10,437 bases of DNA from an uncultured Propionibacteriaceae bacterium (GTDB lineage Bacteria; Actinomycetota; Actinomycetes; Propionibacteriales; Propionibacteriaceae). The notes under the pieces are model-generated. The model was not told the DNA's origin. It saw nothing but the letters and a program-made list of their open reading frames with translations, and made no database searches. Numbering within the stretch: position 1 is the first letter of the stretch; each line of letters opens with the position of its first letter. Location: assembly GCA_937859105.1 (NCBI GenBank), contig CALMAD010000384.1, positions 1-10,437 on the forward strand, given 5' to 3'. The position numbers and the translations under genes are program-made. Positions 4,888 through 10,437 of the stretch are shown here, piece by piece.

Positions 4888-6006
4888 ATGGCGACACCCG
4901 AACCTCCCCGGGTCCTCAATGGGCCGGCTCGCATCGCGCTGCGGTTTCTCATCTTCGCGGCGGTCGCGTGGGTGATCCTGCAGGTCGGGGCGCAGTTGAC
5001 GGCCGTGCTGATCCCGGTCGCGGTGGCGATCCTGATCGCGGCGATCCTCGACTGGCCGGTCGCCAAGCTGGCCGGGCTCGGGCTCAACCGCTACGTCGCG
5101 GCGGCGCTCGTCCTGCTGCTGACCATCGCGGTCGTCGGAGGGCTCATATCCGCGGCGATCGGCATCATGGTCACCGGCTGGAGCGACCTGGAGGTGGGCG
5201 TCCTGGCCGGGCTGGAGTCGCTGCGGCACTGGCTCGCCGAGGGGCCGCTGGGGTTGGGCGGCGACAGCATGTCAGACATGCTGGCCCCCCTGGGCGACTG
5301 GGTGCGCCAAAATTCCGAGGCCATCGCCGGCAACGCGGTGCGCTGGGGCGGGTCGGCGACGAGCTTCCTGGCGTCCGCGCTGATCGGGCTCGTCACGATC
5401 CTGTTCTTCCTCGCCGACGGGCACCGCATCGGGCAGTGGTTCGTCCGGGCGGTCGGGCTCGGCCACCACGACGACTTCGCCGCCCGCCTGGACGCGGGCT
5501 GGCACGCCCTCACGGCCTACGCCCGCACGCAGATCGTCGTCGCGGCGGTGGACGCCGTCGGGATCGCCGCCGGCGCGGCGATCCTGGGGGTCCCGTTCGC
5601 GGTGCCGATCGGCGTCCTGGTGTTCCTGACGGCGTTCATCCCGATGATCGGCGCGATCCTGTCGGGGGCCGTCGCCGTGCTCATCGCCCTCGCGACCGGG
5701 GGTCTCGTGCAGGCGCTGCTGATGCTGGCCGTCGTGATCCTCGTGCAGCAGATCGAGAGCAACGTGCTCGCCCCGCTGCTGCTCGGCACCGCGGTCAAGA
5801 TCCACCCGTGGGGCATCCTGATCGGCGTCTCGACCGCGACGTTCCTCGCGGGCCTCGCCGGGGCCCTCTTCGCCGCCCCCGTCATGGCCGTCGTGAACGC
5901 GATGTTCTTCTCGTTCACGACCGACGACCCCGAAGAACCGGCCCTCGCGCAGCTCACGACCGATGACGAGCCGGCCACCGCTGAGGGGACGCCTCCCGCC
6001 TCGTAG
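4888..6006 (+). CDS. AI-2E / PerM family transporter
   Basis: A 372-residue integral membrane protein of the AI-2E transporter family (PF01594, formerly UPF0118; relatives include E. coli TqsA and PerM). Hydrophobic segments lie near residues 18-33, 37-54, 69-93, 156-175, 214-233, 236-256, 258-287 and 308-342. A soluble loop of about 60 residues (97-155) separates the first three from the rest, as usual for the family. Signature stretches are IPMIG at 251-255 and QQIESNVLAPLLLG at 287-300. The acidic tail (DDPEEP onward) is predicted cytoplasmic. Members have been linked to autoinducer-2 export, Na+/H+ exchange or permease roles; the substrate here cannot be told from sequence. The start ATG 4888 is supported by TAGGCT 7 bases upstream. 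It follows the long repeat array and converges on the cardiolipin synthase gene. Confidence 0.92.
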   Translation: MATPEPPRVLNGPARIALRFLIFAAVAWVILQVGAQLTAVLIPVAVAILIAAILDWPVAKLAGLGLNRYVAAALVLLLTIAVVGGLISAAIGIMVTGWSDLEVGVLAGLESLRHWLAEGPLGLGGDSMSDMLAPLGDWVRQNSEAIAGNAVRWGGSATSFLASALIGLVTILFFLADGHRIGQWFVRAVGLGHHDDFAARLDAGWHALTAYARTQIVVAAVDAVGIAAGAAILGVPFAVPIGVLVFLTAFIPMIGAILSGAVAVLIALATGGLVQALLMLAVVILVQQIESNVLAPLLLGTAVKIHPWGILIGVSTATFLAGLAGALFAAPVMAVVNAMFFSFTTDDPEEPALAQLTTDDEPATAEGTPPAS

Positions 6007-6039
6007 CGCCGCGTCCCCCGCGTCGTAGCGCCGCGTCCC
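6001..6039 (+). repeat. 17-bp direct repeat at the end of the AI-2E family gene
   Basis: TCGTAGCGCCGCGTCCC occurs at 6001-6017 and again at 6023-6039. The first copy contains the stop codon TAG (6004-6006) and the second repeats the TAG outside the gene. A small local duplication of the gene end is the likely origin. Confidence 0.7.
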
Positions 6040-6048
6040 GCGGGACGC
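6033..6048. terminator. Possible bidirectional terminator between convergent genes
   Basis: GCGTCCCGCGGGACGC is a perfect 16-bp palindrome, able to form a G+C-rich hairpin. It lies between the stop of the AI-2E family gene (6006) and the stop of the converging cardiolipin synthase gene (6056). There is no T-tract on either side; many actinobacterial terminators lack one, so position is the main support. Confidence 0.4.
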
Positions 6049-6055
6049 CCGGCGA

Positions 6056-7525
6056 TCATTGCAGCGCCGACGTGAGCCGGAACGCGTTGTCGAGGTACCG
6101 CTGATGCCACGGACGCTCGGCCCAACGCTCGGCGGTGAGCACTCGGCTGGCCTCGCGGTACCGCTGGGCCACGGCGTCCAGTTCGCCGATCAGGTCGCCG
6201 CCGAACGCGAGCAGCGTCACCTCGAAGCACAGCCCGAACGAGCGCATGTCGAGGTTCGATGAGCCGATCGCGGCGACGAGGTCGTCCACGAGCACGAACT
6301 TCGAGTGGAGCACGGACGGGGCCGGGTACAGGTGAATCCGGACGCCTGCGTCCAGCAGCCCCGCGTAGTAGGACGCCTGTGCGTGCCCGACCATGAACTG
6401 GTCGGGCGACTCGTTCACGAACAGGTCCACCTCGACGCCGCGGTGGGCGGCCGAGGTGACGGCCGCCTGCAGCGACTCGTCGGGCACGAAGTAGGGGCTG
6501 ACCAGCACCAGCCGGCGCAGCGACTGGTGGATGAGCGAGGTGAACAGCCGCAGGTTCGGCTCGGTGCGGAACCCGGGCCCTGACGGCACGACCTGAAACG
6601 CGTTGCCCGGGCCGCCCACCGGCAGCGGCGGCGTCGCGATCGTGTGGGACGCCGCCGGCAGCCGCTCGCCGGTCTCCTTGTACCAGTCGACGGCGAACAC
6701 GGACTCCAGCGACGCGACGACCTCCCCGCGCACGGCGATGCCGAGGTCGCGCCAGAGGCGTCCGCGGTCGCGGTTGCGGTTGCGGGCGGAGCCATACCAG
6801 GGCGCGATCAGGTTCAGCGAGCTGACGAACCCCTCGCGGCCGTCGATGACGGCCAGCTTGCGATGGTTCCGCAGGTCCGGACGCCGCCAGCGCCCCCGCC
6901 ACGGCTGCACCGGCAGCATGAAGCGCCACTGGATGCCGAGGCGGTCCAGCCGGCGTCCGAGCCGCCAGAACCCCGGGTACTTCATCGACCCGATGTGGTC
7001 GAGGAGCAGGCGCACCTCGACGCCGCGCTCGAGCGCGCGGCCCATCGCCCGGAAGACGGGGTCGGTCACCTCGTCCCACGACACGATGTACGCCTCGACG
7101 TGCACGTACCGCTCGGTCCGGTCGATCGCGGCCGCCAGCGCCGCGATCTGGCCGTCGTAATCATCGCTGACGCAGACGTTCTCCCCCGTCAGGCAGGGCA
7201 GGCCGGTGAACGAGCGGTTCATCCGCAGGATGCTCGCCAGGGCGGGCGTCGGGTGGGCCTCGGGCGTGACGTCGGGCGGGTGCGAGAGCCCTTCGCCGAG
7301 CGACTTGTTCGCCTCCCGCTGGATCAGCTTGCGCCGCCGGTTCACGTACGGGCTGCCGAGCAGCAGGTACAGGGGCAACCCCACGAGGGGCACGAAGAGG
7401 ATCAGCAGCAGCCACGCGTTGCCCGACGACGGGTGCCGGCCTTCGGGCACGACACCGATCGCGATCAGCTTGATCGCGAAGTCGAGGACCAGCAGCGCGG
7501 TCTCCACGAACCCCAGCACCGGCAT
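6056..7525 (-). CDS. cls: Cardiolipin synthase (phospholipase D superfamily)
   Basis: Membrane enzyme making cardiolipin by phosphatidyl transfer, of the bacterial phospholipase-D type. The 489-residue length is normal for the family. Two N-terminal membrane segments (about 5-25 and 38-57, the PLDc_N region) are followed by the basic stretch NRRRK. Then come two catalytic HKD motifs: NHRKLAVID with H221, K223 and D228, and LHSKFVLVD with H407, K409 and D414. Each is followed by the usual SSLNL or GSSNLDMRSF element, so both half-sites look active. An in-frame ATG at 7537 would add four residues. I prefer ATG 7525 because TATGTT (7538-7533) lies exactly 7 bases before it, and 7537 falls inside that hexamer. 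Some actinobacteria instead use a CDP-alcohol transferase for cardiolipin, so a role on another phospholipid substrate cannot be excluded. It is divergent from the Mrp-type operon. Confidence 0.92.
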   Translation of the reverse strand: MPVLGFVETALLVLDFAIKLIAIGVVPEGRHPSSGNAWLLLILFVPLVGLPLYLLLGSPYVNRRRKLIQREANKSLGEGLSHPPDVTPEAHPTPALASILRMNRSFTGLPCLTGENVCVSDDYDGQIAALAAAIDRTERYVHVEAYIVSWDEVTDPVFRAMGRALERGVEVRLLLDHIGSMKYPGFWRLGRRLDRLGIQWRFMLPVQPWRGRWRRPDLRNHRKLAVIDGREGFVSSLNLIAPWYGSARNRNRDRGRLWRDLGIAVRGEVVASLESVFAVDWYKETGERLPAASHTIATPPLPVGGPGNAFQVVPSGPGFRTEPNLRLFTSLIHQSLRRLVLVSPYFVPDESLQAAVTSAAHRGVEVDLFVNESPDQFMVGHAQASYYAGLLDAGVRIHLYPAPSVLHSKFVLVDDLVAAIGSSNLDMRSFGLCFEVTLLAFGGDLIGELDAVAQRYREASRVLTAERWAERPWHQRYLDNAFRLTSALQ

Positions 7526-7532
7526 GGGCACC

Positions 7533-7538
7533 AACATA
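7533..7538 (-). promoter_or_regulatory. Putative -10 hexamer of the cardiolipin synthase gene (leaderless start)
   Basis: On the minus strand TATGTT fits TANNNT and is followed by 7 bases (GGTGCCC) and ATG 7525. This arrangement decides between the two in-frame ATG codons. No convincing -35 was seen. Confidence 0.42.
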
Positions 7539-7599
7539 CGCAGTGCCGGCGGGGCGCGGACGGCCGTTCGGCGGGCCGGACGCCCACCCCAACGAGTGT

Positions 7600-7626
7600 T
7601 TGGCTAGCGGGACGACCCCCTAGGAT
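7600..7626 (+). promoter_or_regulatory. Putative promoter of the Mrp-type antiporter operon
   Basis: A TTGGCT hexamer (7600-7605) and TAGGAT (7621-7626) form a -35/-10 pair with a short 15-base spacer. Transcription would start near 7634, giving a leader of about 20 bases to ATG 7655. That leader contains GGAG at 7647-7650, a possible if closely spaced Shine-Dalgarno. This is the one unit-opening gene in the window with a clear -10 hexamer that does not sit 6-7 bases before a start codon. Confidence 0.4.
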
Positions 7627-7654
7627 GGGCGCTGCCCCACCGATGCGGAGCCCC

Positions 7655-9241
7655 ATGGTCCTCGCCCTCGTCCTGCTCGCCGCGCTCGTGTTGACCGCGG
7701 CGGCTTTCGCGTTGGGCCAACGAGCCGGACGCCGCGCCGGCTGGGCGATCGCGGCCGGCCTGGCCGCGCTGGCCGGCGTCCTCGTCGCCGCGCGAACGGG
7801 GGGCGGGGGCGAACCGCTCGCGGTGACGATCCCCTGGCTGCCGACGCTCGGCGTCGCGCTGAACCTGCGGCTGGACGCCCTCGGCTTCCTGTTCGCGCTG
7901 GTCGTGCTGGTCGTCGGGGCGCTGGTGATGGCGTACGCGGTGTACTACCTGCCCGACGGACGCCACGGCTCGTTCTACGCGCTGCTCACCTTCTTCGCCG
8001 CCGCGATGCTCGGCCTCGTGATGGCGAACGACCTGGTCGTGCTGTGGGTGACGTGGGAGTTCACGACGCTGACGTCGTTCCTGCTCATCAGCCAGTCGGG
8101 GCCCAAGGGCCAGGGCCCGGCCATCCGGACGCTGCTGGTCACCGGCGCCGGCGGCCTGTGCCTGCTCGCCGGCGTCGCGCTCACCGTCACGGCCACCGGC
8201 ACGACCGTGCTCGACGCCGCCCTGCGGTCCCCGGTGTGGGCCGAGCGCCCGGACGTGGCCGCCCTCGTCGCGACGCTCGTCGCGTTCGCGGCGTTCACGA
8301 AGAGCGCCCAATTCCCGTTCCACGCCTGGCTTCCGGACGCCATGGTCGCCTCCACGCCCGTGAGCGCCTACCTGCACGCCGCGGCGATGGTGAAGGCGGG
8401 CATCTACGTGCTGCTGCGCTTCTCGACGGCGTTCCGCGAGCTGCCGGCCTGGACGACCACGCTGCTGCTCGTCGGCCTCGTCACCGCCCTCATGGGCGCG
8501 GTGTTCGCCCTCCAGCGCCACGACCTGAAGGAGCTGCTCGCCTACTCCAGGGTCAGCCAGCTCGGCTTCCTCGTCGCGACGATCGGGCTCGGCACCGAGT
8601 ACGCCCTGGTCGGCGCGCTGGTCCACGTCGTCGCGCACGCGCTGTTCAAGTCCGCGCTGTTCATGGCGGTCGGGCTGATCGACCACGAGGCCGGCACCCG
8701 CGACCTGCGCAGGCTGCAGGGGCTCGCCCGCACGATGCCGGCGACGACCGCGGTGCTCGCGGTCGCGGCGGCCCTGTTCTTGTCGACGGCCGCCGTCGAG
8801 ATGACGTACGGGCCGCACGACCTGGGCGCGGTGCGCGGGCTCGCGCGGCGGGAGCCGGTGACCGCGGTCGTCTTCTTCGTCGCCGCGATGTCGCTGGCCG
8901 GGCTGCCGCCGTTCTCCGGGTTCGTCGCGAAGTTCGCGGTCATCGCGGCCTCGTTCGAGGCCGGGCAGGGGGTCGTCGGGGCCGTCGCGCTCGGCGTGAG
9001 CCTGTTCACGCTGCTGTCGATGCTGAAGATCTGGGGCGGGATGTTCCTGGGCGAGGATCCGCTCGAAGACGTCGAGGACGCCCCGCGCATCCACCGCGGG
9101 CTCATCGTCCCCGCGGGGATCCTCGCGGCGGCGTCCGTCGCGCTCGGCCTGGGGGCCGAGCCGCTGCTCCAGCTCTGCCTGGACGCCGCCCGCGACCTGC
9201 TCGACCCGTCGGCCTACGCGGCGGGGGTGATGGGACGATGA
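7655..9241 (+). CDS. mnhA: Mrp/Mnh-type cation/proton antiporter, short MrpA-like subunit
   Basis: Large membrane subunit of a Mrp-type cation/proton antiporter, homologous to the proton-pumping subunits of complex I. The 528 residues form about 14 hydrophobic segments. Expected ion-path residues are present: E135 in TWEFTTLTSF, K216 in FTKSAQFPFHAWLPDAM, K247 in AAMVKAGIYVL, H328 and K332 in HALFKSALFM, and K426 in FSGFVAKF. The stretch GLIDHEAGTRDLRRL is typical of MrpA rather than MrpD. The protein stops where full MrpA (about 800-950 aa) continues into its extra C-terminal (DUF4040/MrpB-like) region, so it is only the antiporter module. ATG 7655 is chosen for GGAG at 7647-7650; ATG 7643 would add four residues. 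ATG 7625 is excluded because it overlaps the -10. Its stop overlaps the start of the E gene (ATGA). MnhD would be an alternative name. Confidence 0.85.
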   Translation: MVLALVLLAALVLTAAAFALGQRAGRRAGWAIAAGLAALAGVLVAARTGGGGEPLAVTIPWLPTLGVALNLRLDALGFLFALVVLVVGALVMAYAVYYLPDGRHGSFYALLTFFAAAMLGLVMANDLVVLWVTWEFTTLTSFLLISQSGPKGQGPAIRTLLVTGAGGLCLLAGVALTVTATGTTVLDAALRSPVWAERPDVAALVATLVAFAAFTKSAQFPFHAWLPDAMVASTPVSAYLHAAAMVKAGIYVLLRFSTAFRELPAWTTTLLLVGLVTALMGAVFALQRHDLKELLAYSRVSQLGFLVATIGLGTEYALVGALVHVVAHALFKSALFMAVGLIDHEAGTRDLRRLQGLARTMPATTAVLAVAAALFLSTAAVEMTYGPHDLGAVRGLARREPVTAVVFFVAAMSLAGLPPFSGFVAKFAVIAASFEAGQGVVGAVALGVSLFTLLSMLKIWGGMFLGEDPLEDVEDAPRIHRGLIVPAGILAAASVALGLGAEPLLQLCLDAARDLLDPSAYAAGVMGR

Positions 9242-9597
9242 CGTGGCTCACCTGGCCCGCGCGGCTCGTGGCGTTCGCCTGCTGGTTCCTCGGCGAGGTT
9301 GTCCGGTCGAACGCGCGCGTCATCGCCGACATCGTGACGGGCGGCAAACGGGTGCGTCCGCTGATCGCCCGCTACGACACGCGGGCGCGCTCCGAGTTCG
9401 AGCTGGCCCTGTTCTCGGTGCTGGTGAGCCTGACGCCCGGCACGCTCGTGCTCGCGACCGACCACGACGCGACCGACGAGCCGTACTCGCTGTACGTCCA
9501 CACGCTGTACGACGACGCCGACGAGCTGCGTGCCTCGCTCGCCGACCTCGACCGGCGGATGCGCCGCGCCGTGCGCAGGAAGGGGGCCGGCTCGTGA
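9238..9597 (+). CDS. mnhE: Mrp/Mnh-type antiporter subunit E
   Basis: A 119-residue MrpE-family protein. One or two N-terminal hydrophobic segments (about 7-25, then 56-72) are followed by a cytoplasmic tail. The family signature SLTPGTLVLATD (64-75) and the later YSLYVHTLY (83-91) match MrpE, whose usual form is LTPGT...D followed by hVH.L. It overlaps the A-like gene by 4 bases (ATGA) and the F gene by 4 bases (GTGA), so translation is coupled along the operon. MrpE is needed for full activity or assembly of the complex rather than for ion transport itself. The C-terminus is arginine-rich (RRMRRAVRRK). Confidence 0.88.
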   Translation: MTWLTWPARLVAFACWFLGEVVRSNARVIADIVTGGKRVRPLIARYDTRARSEFELALFSVLVSLTPGTLVLATDHDATDEPYSLYVHTLYDDADELRASLADLDRRMRRAVRRKGAGS

Positions 9598-9851
9598 TCG
9601 GGCTCATCATCGGCATCGGGATCGTCACGGCCGTCATCGCGATGACGGGCTACCGGATGCTCGTCGGACCGGGGGACGCCGACCGCGCCCTCGCGTCCGA
9701 CCTGCTGTTCTTCGCCGTCGTCGCCATGCTGGCGATGGTCGGCACGCTCGTCGGGCTGGGGCCGATCTTCGACGTCGTGCTGGTCGCGACGGTCGTCGGC
9801 TTCCTGGCGTCCCTCTCGTTGTCGCGGGCCATCACGCGGGGACGGAGGTGA
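9594..9851 (+). CDS. mnhF: Mrp/Mnh-type antiporter subunit F
   Basis: A small 85-residue membrane protein with three hydrophobic segments (about 2-20, 37-55, 60-78). The loop YRMLVGPGDADRALASDLL (20-38) matches the MrpF signature (GP...DR..A.D) and includes the conserved acidic D36 at the start of the second segment. The second conserved stretch FDVVLVATVVGFLASLSLSR (59-78) is also typical. The start is GTG 9594, supported by AGGAAGGGGG about 7 bases upstream and by the 4-base GTGA overlap with the E gene. The next gene begins 4 bases after its stop. Confidence 0.88.
   Translation: MIGLIIGIGIVTAVIAMTGYRMLVGPGDADRALASDLLFFAVVAMLAMVGTLVGLGPIFDVVLVATVVGFLASLSLSRAITRGRR
9844..9848 (+). promoter_or_regulatory. 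Ribosome binding site of the subunit G gene
   Basis: GGAGG lies 7 bases before ATG 9856 and overlaps the last codons of the F gene. It is a near-perfect Shine-Dalgarno and fixes the start of the G gene. Confidence 0.7.
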
Positions 9852-9855
9852 CGCG

Positions 9856-10215
9856 ATGCCCGAACTGATGGCGGTGTTGCAGGTCGCCGGGCAGGTGCTG
9901 GTCGTCGCCGGCGCCCTGCTGTTCGGGACGGCCGGCTGGGGCCTCCTCAGCCTGCGGGACGTCTACGCGCGGTCGTCCGCGCTGGCGACCGCCGCGGGCA
10001 TGGGCGTGAGCCTGATCCTGGTCGGGACGTTCCTGTTCCAGCCCACTTGGGCGACGGCGTTCAAGCTGGTGATCGCGATCGTCCTGCAGCTCGCGACGTC
10101 CGCGGTCGGCAGCATGGCGATCGCGCGGTCGGCGTACCTCACCGGGGCGCCCCTCGACCCGCCGCCCGAACGCGACGAACTCGCCGAGGCCGAGGACCGC
10201 TCGGGCGGGGCCTGA
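9856..10215 (+). CDS. mnhG: Mrp/Mnh-type antiporter subunit G
   Basis: A 119-residue membrane protein of the MrpG (PhaG/MnhG) family. Three hydrophobic segments (about 10-32, 45-62, 68-90) are followed by a proline- and acid-rich cytoplasmic tail (DPPPERDELAEAEDRSGGA). The family core, usually written PDxYxRxHAxTKA, appears as RDVYARSSALATAAG (34-48). The Asp, Tyr and Arg are kept, but the proline, the His-Ala pair and the lysine are replaced. The third segment ends IARSAYLTGAPL, like the family's usual aRAAy..G.p. It closes the operon: 15 bases further on, a gene on the other strand ends. Confidence 0.85.
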   Translation: MPELMAVLQVAGQVLVVAGALLFGTAGWGLLSLRDVYARSSALATAAGMGVSLILVGTFLFQPTWATAFKLVIAIVLQLATSAVGSMAIARSAYLTGAPLDPPPERDELAEAEDRSGGA

Positions 10216-10230
10216 GGGCGCGGGGGCCGA

Positions 10231-10437
10231 TCAGAGGTCGTGCCAGCGACGCCAGTCCTTGACGACGGCGACGGGGACGCGGACGTCGCGGACCAGCGAC
10301 CGCCCGGTCGTGCCCTGCACGACGCTCAAGAAGGCCCCCCGGTCGCGGTTGCCAACCACGACCATCGCCGCGTTCTTGCTCTCCGCGACCAGGTGGTCGC
10401 GCAGCATGCCCGCCCGGACGCACACCTCGACGTCCAC
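10231..10437 (-). CDS. Universal stress protein (UspA family), C-terminal fragment
   Basis: Partial gene entering from the right edge; the last 68 codons and the stop (TGA, 10233-10231) are in the window. The fragment ends with the Usp nucleotide-binding and C-terminal strand region: MVVVGNRDRGAFLSVVQGTTGRSL, then VRVPVAVVKDW. The ATP-binding Usp motif G-2x-G-9x-G(S/T) is present except that its second glycine is Asp (GNRD), with the final GT retained. AESKNAAMVVVG corresponds to the usual A...ADLIVVG. Whether this is a single- or tandem-domain Usp cannot be seen. It converges on the antiporter operon with only 15 bases between stop codons and no obvious terminator in the gap. Confidence 0.85.
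   Translation of the reverse strand: MDVEVCVRAGMLRDHLVAESKNAAMVVVGNRDRGAFLSVVQGTTGRSLVRDVRVPVAVVKDWRRWHDL

Noticed and set aside
6644..7654. Upstream extension of the antiporter A-like gene reading back through cardiolipin synthase to give an 865-aa product
   Set aside because: The extra residues are the antisense of the cls gene, have no membrane character, and would require crossing the opposite promoter. The true N-terminus begins at 7655 (or 7643).
7604..9094. A 496-codon minus-strand frame opposite the antiporter A-like gene
   Set aside because: Its product is charged, Arg/Glu/Gln/His-rich low-complexity sequence, typical antisense of a hydrophobic membrane protein.

Overview
The window is uniformly G+C-rich, with a strong bias to G or C at third codon positions. 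Genes are tightly packed with ATGA/GTGA-type overlaps, and several genes start with no leader a few bases after an A..T-type -10 hexamer. This points to a high-G+C actinobacterium, perhaps Streptosporangiales or a relative; the family-level guess is weak. No rRNA, tRNA, CRISPR array, insertion sequence or phage gene was seen, and most genes belong to ordinary housekeeping or accessory families.

Layout. (1) Bases 1-227, minus strand: the N-terminus of a PEP-synthase-like protein (PPDK_N family) running off the left edge. (2) 228-355: a divergent promoter region with a plausible GlnR-type site. (3) 356-3566, plus strand: a three-gene nitrite-assimilation operon. It holds a small beta-rich protein of unknown function, nirB (large siroheme/FAD/Fe-S subunit of NAD(P)H nitrite reductase) and nirD (Rieske-type small subunit). 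A possible 23-codon mini-ORF bridges nirB and nirD. (4) 3679-4224: a DUF488 protein. (5) 4225-4887: a 663-base non-coding stretch. Its first part is a C-rich degenerate array with a G-quadruplex-type motif on the minus strand. Its second part is an array of about 20-bp CCTGCAG-centred quasi-palindromes, plus a perfect 28-bp palindrome. (6) 4888-6006, plus: an AI-2E/PerM-family transporter. It converges on (7) 6056-7525, minus: a two-HKD phospholipase D family cardiolipin synthase. (8) 7655-10215, plus: a four-gene Mrp/Mnh-type cation/proton antiporter operon (A-like, E, F, G). It is bounded on both sides by genes of opposite orientation and lacks B, C and a separate D gene. (9) 10231-10437, minus: the C-terminal part of a universal stress protein running off the right edge.

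How the genes work together. NirB and NirD reduce nitrite to ammonium for nitrogen assimilation. The uncharacterised 115-aa protein shares their transcript and is probably translationally coupled to nirB. The Mrp-like genes probably form a membrane complex exchanging Na+ or another cation for protons. They are transcribed divergently from the cardiolipin synthase and end 15 bases from a converging stress-protein gene, so a membrane or ionic stress theme is possible but inferred. The least explained parts are the helically spaced repeat array at 4562-4806, the 115-aa protein ahead of nirB, and the reduced A-E-F-G antiporter operon.
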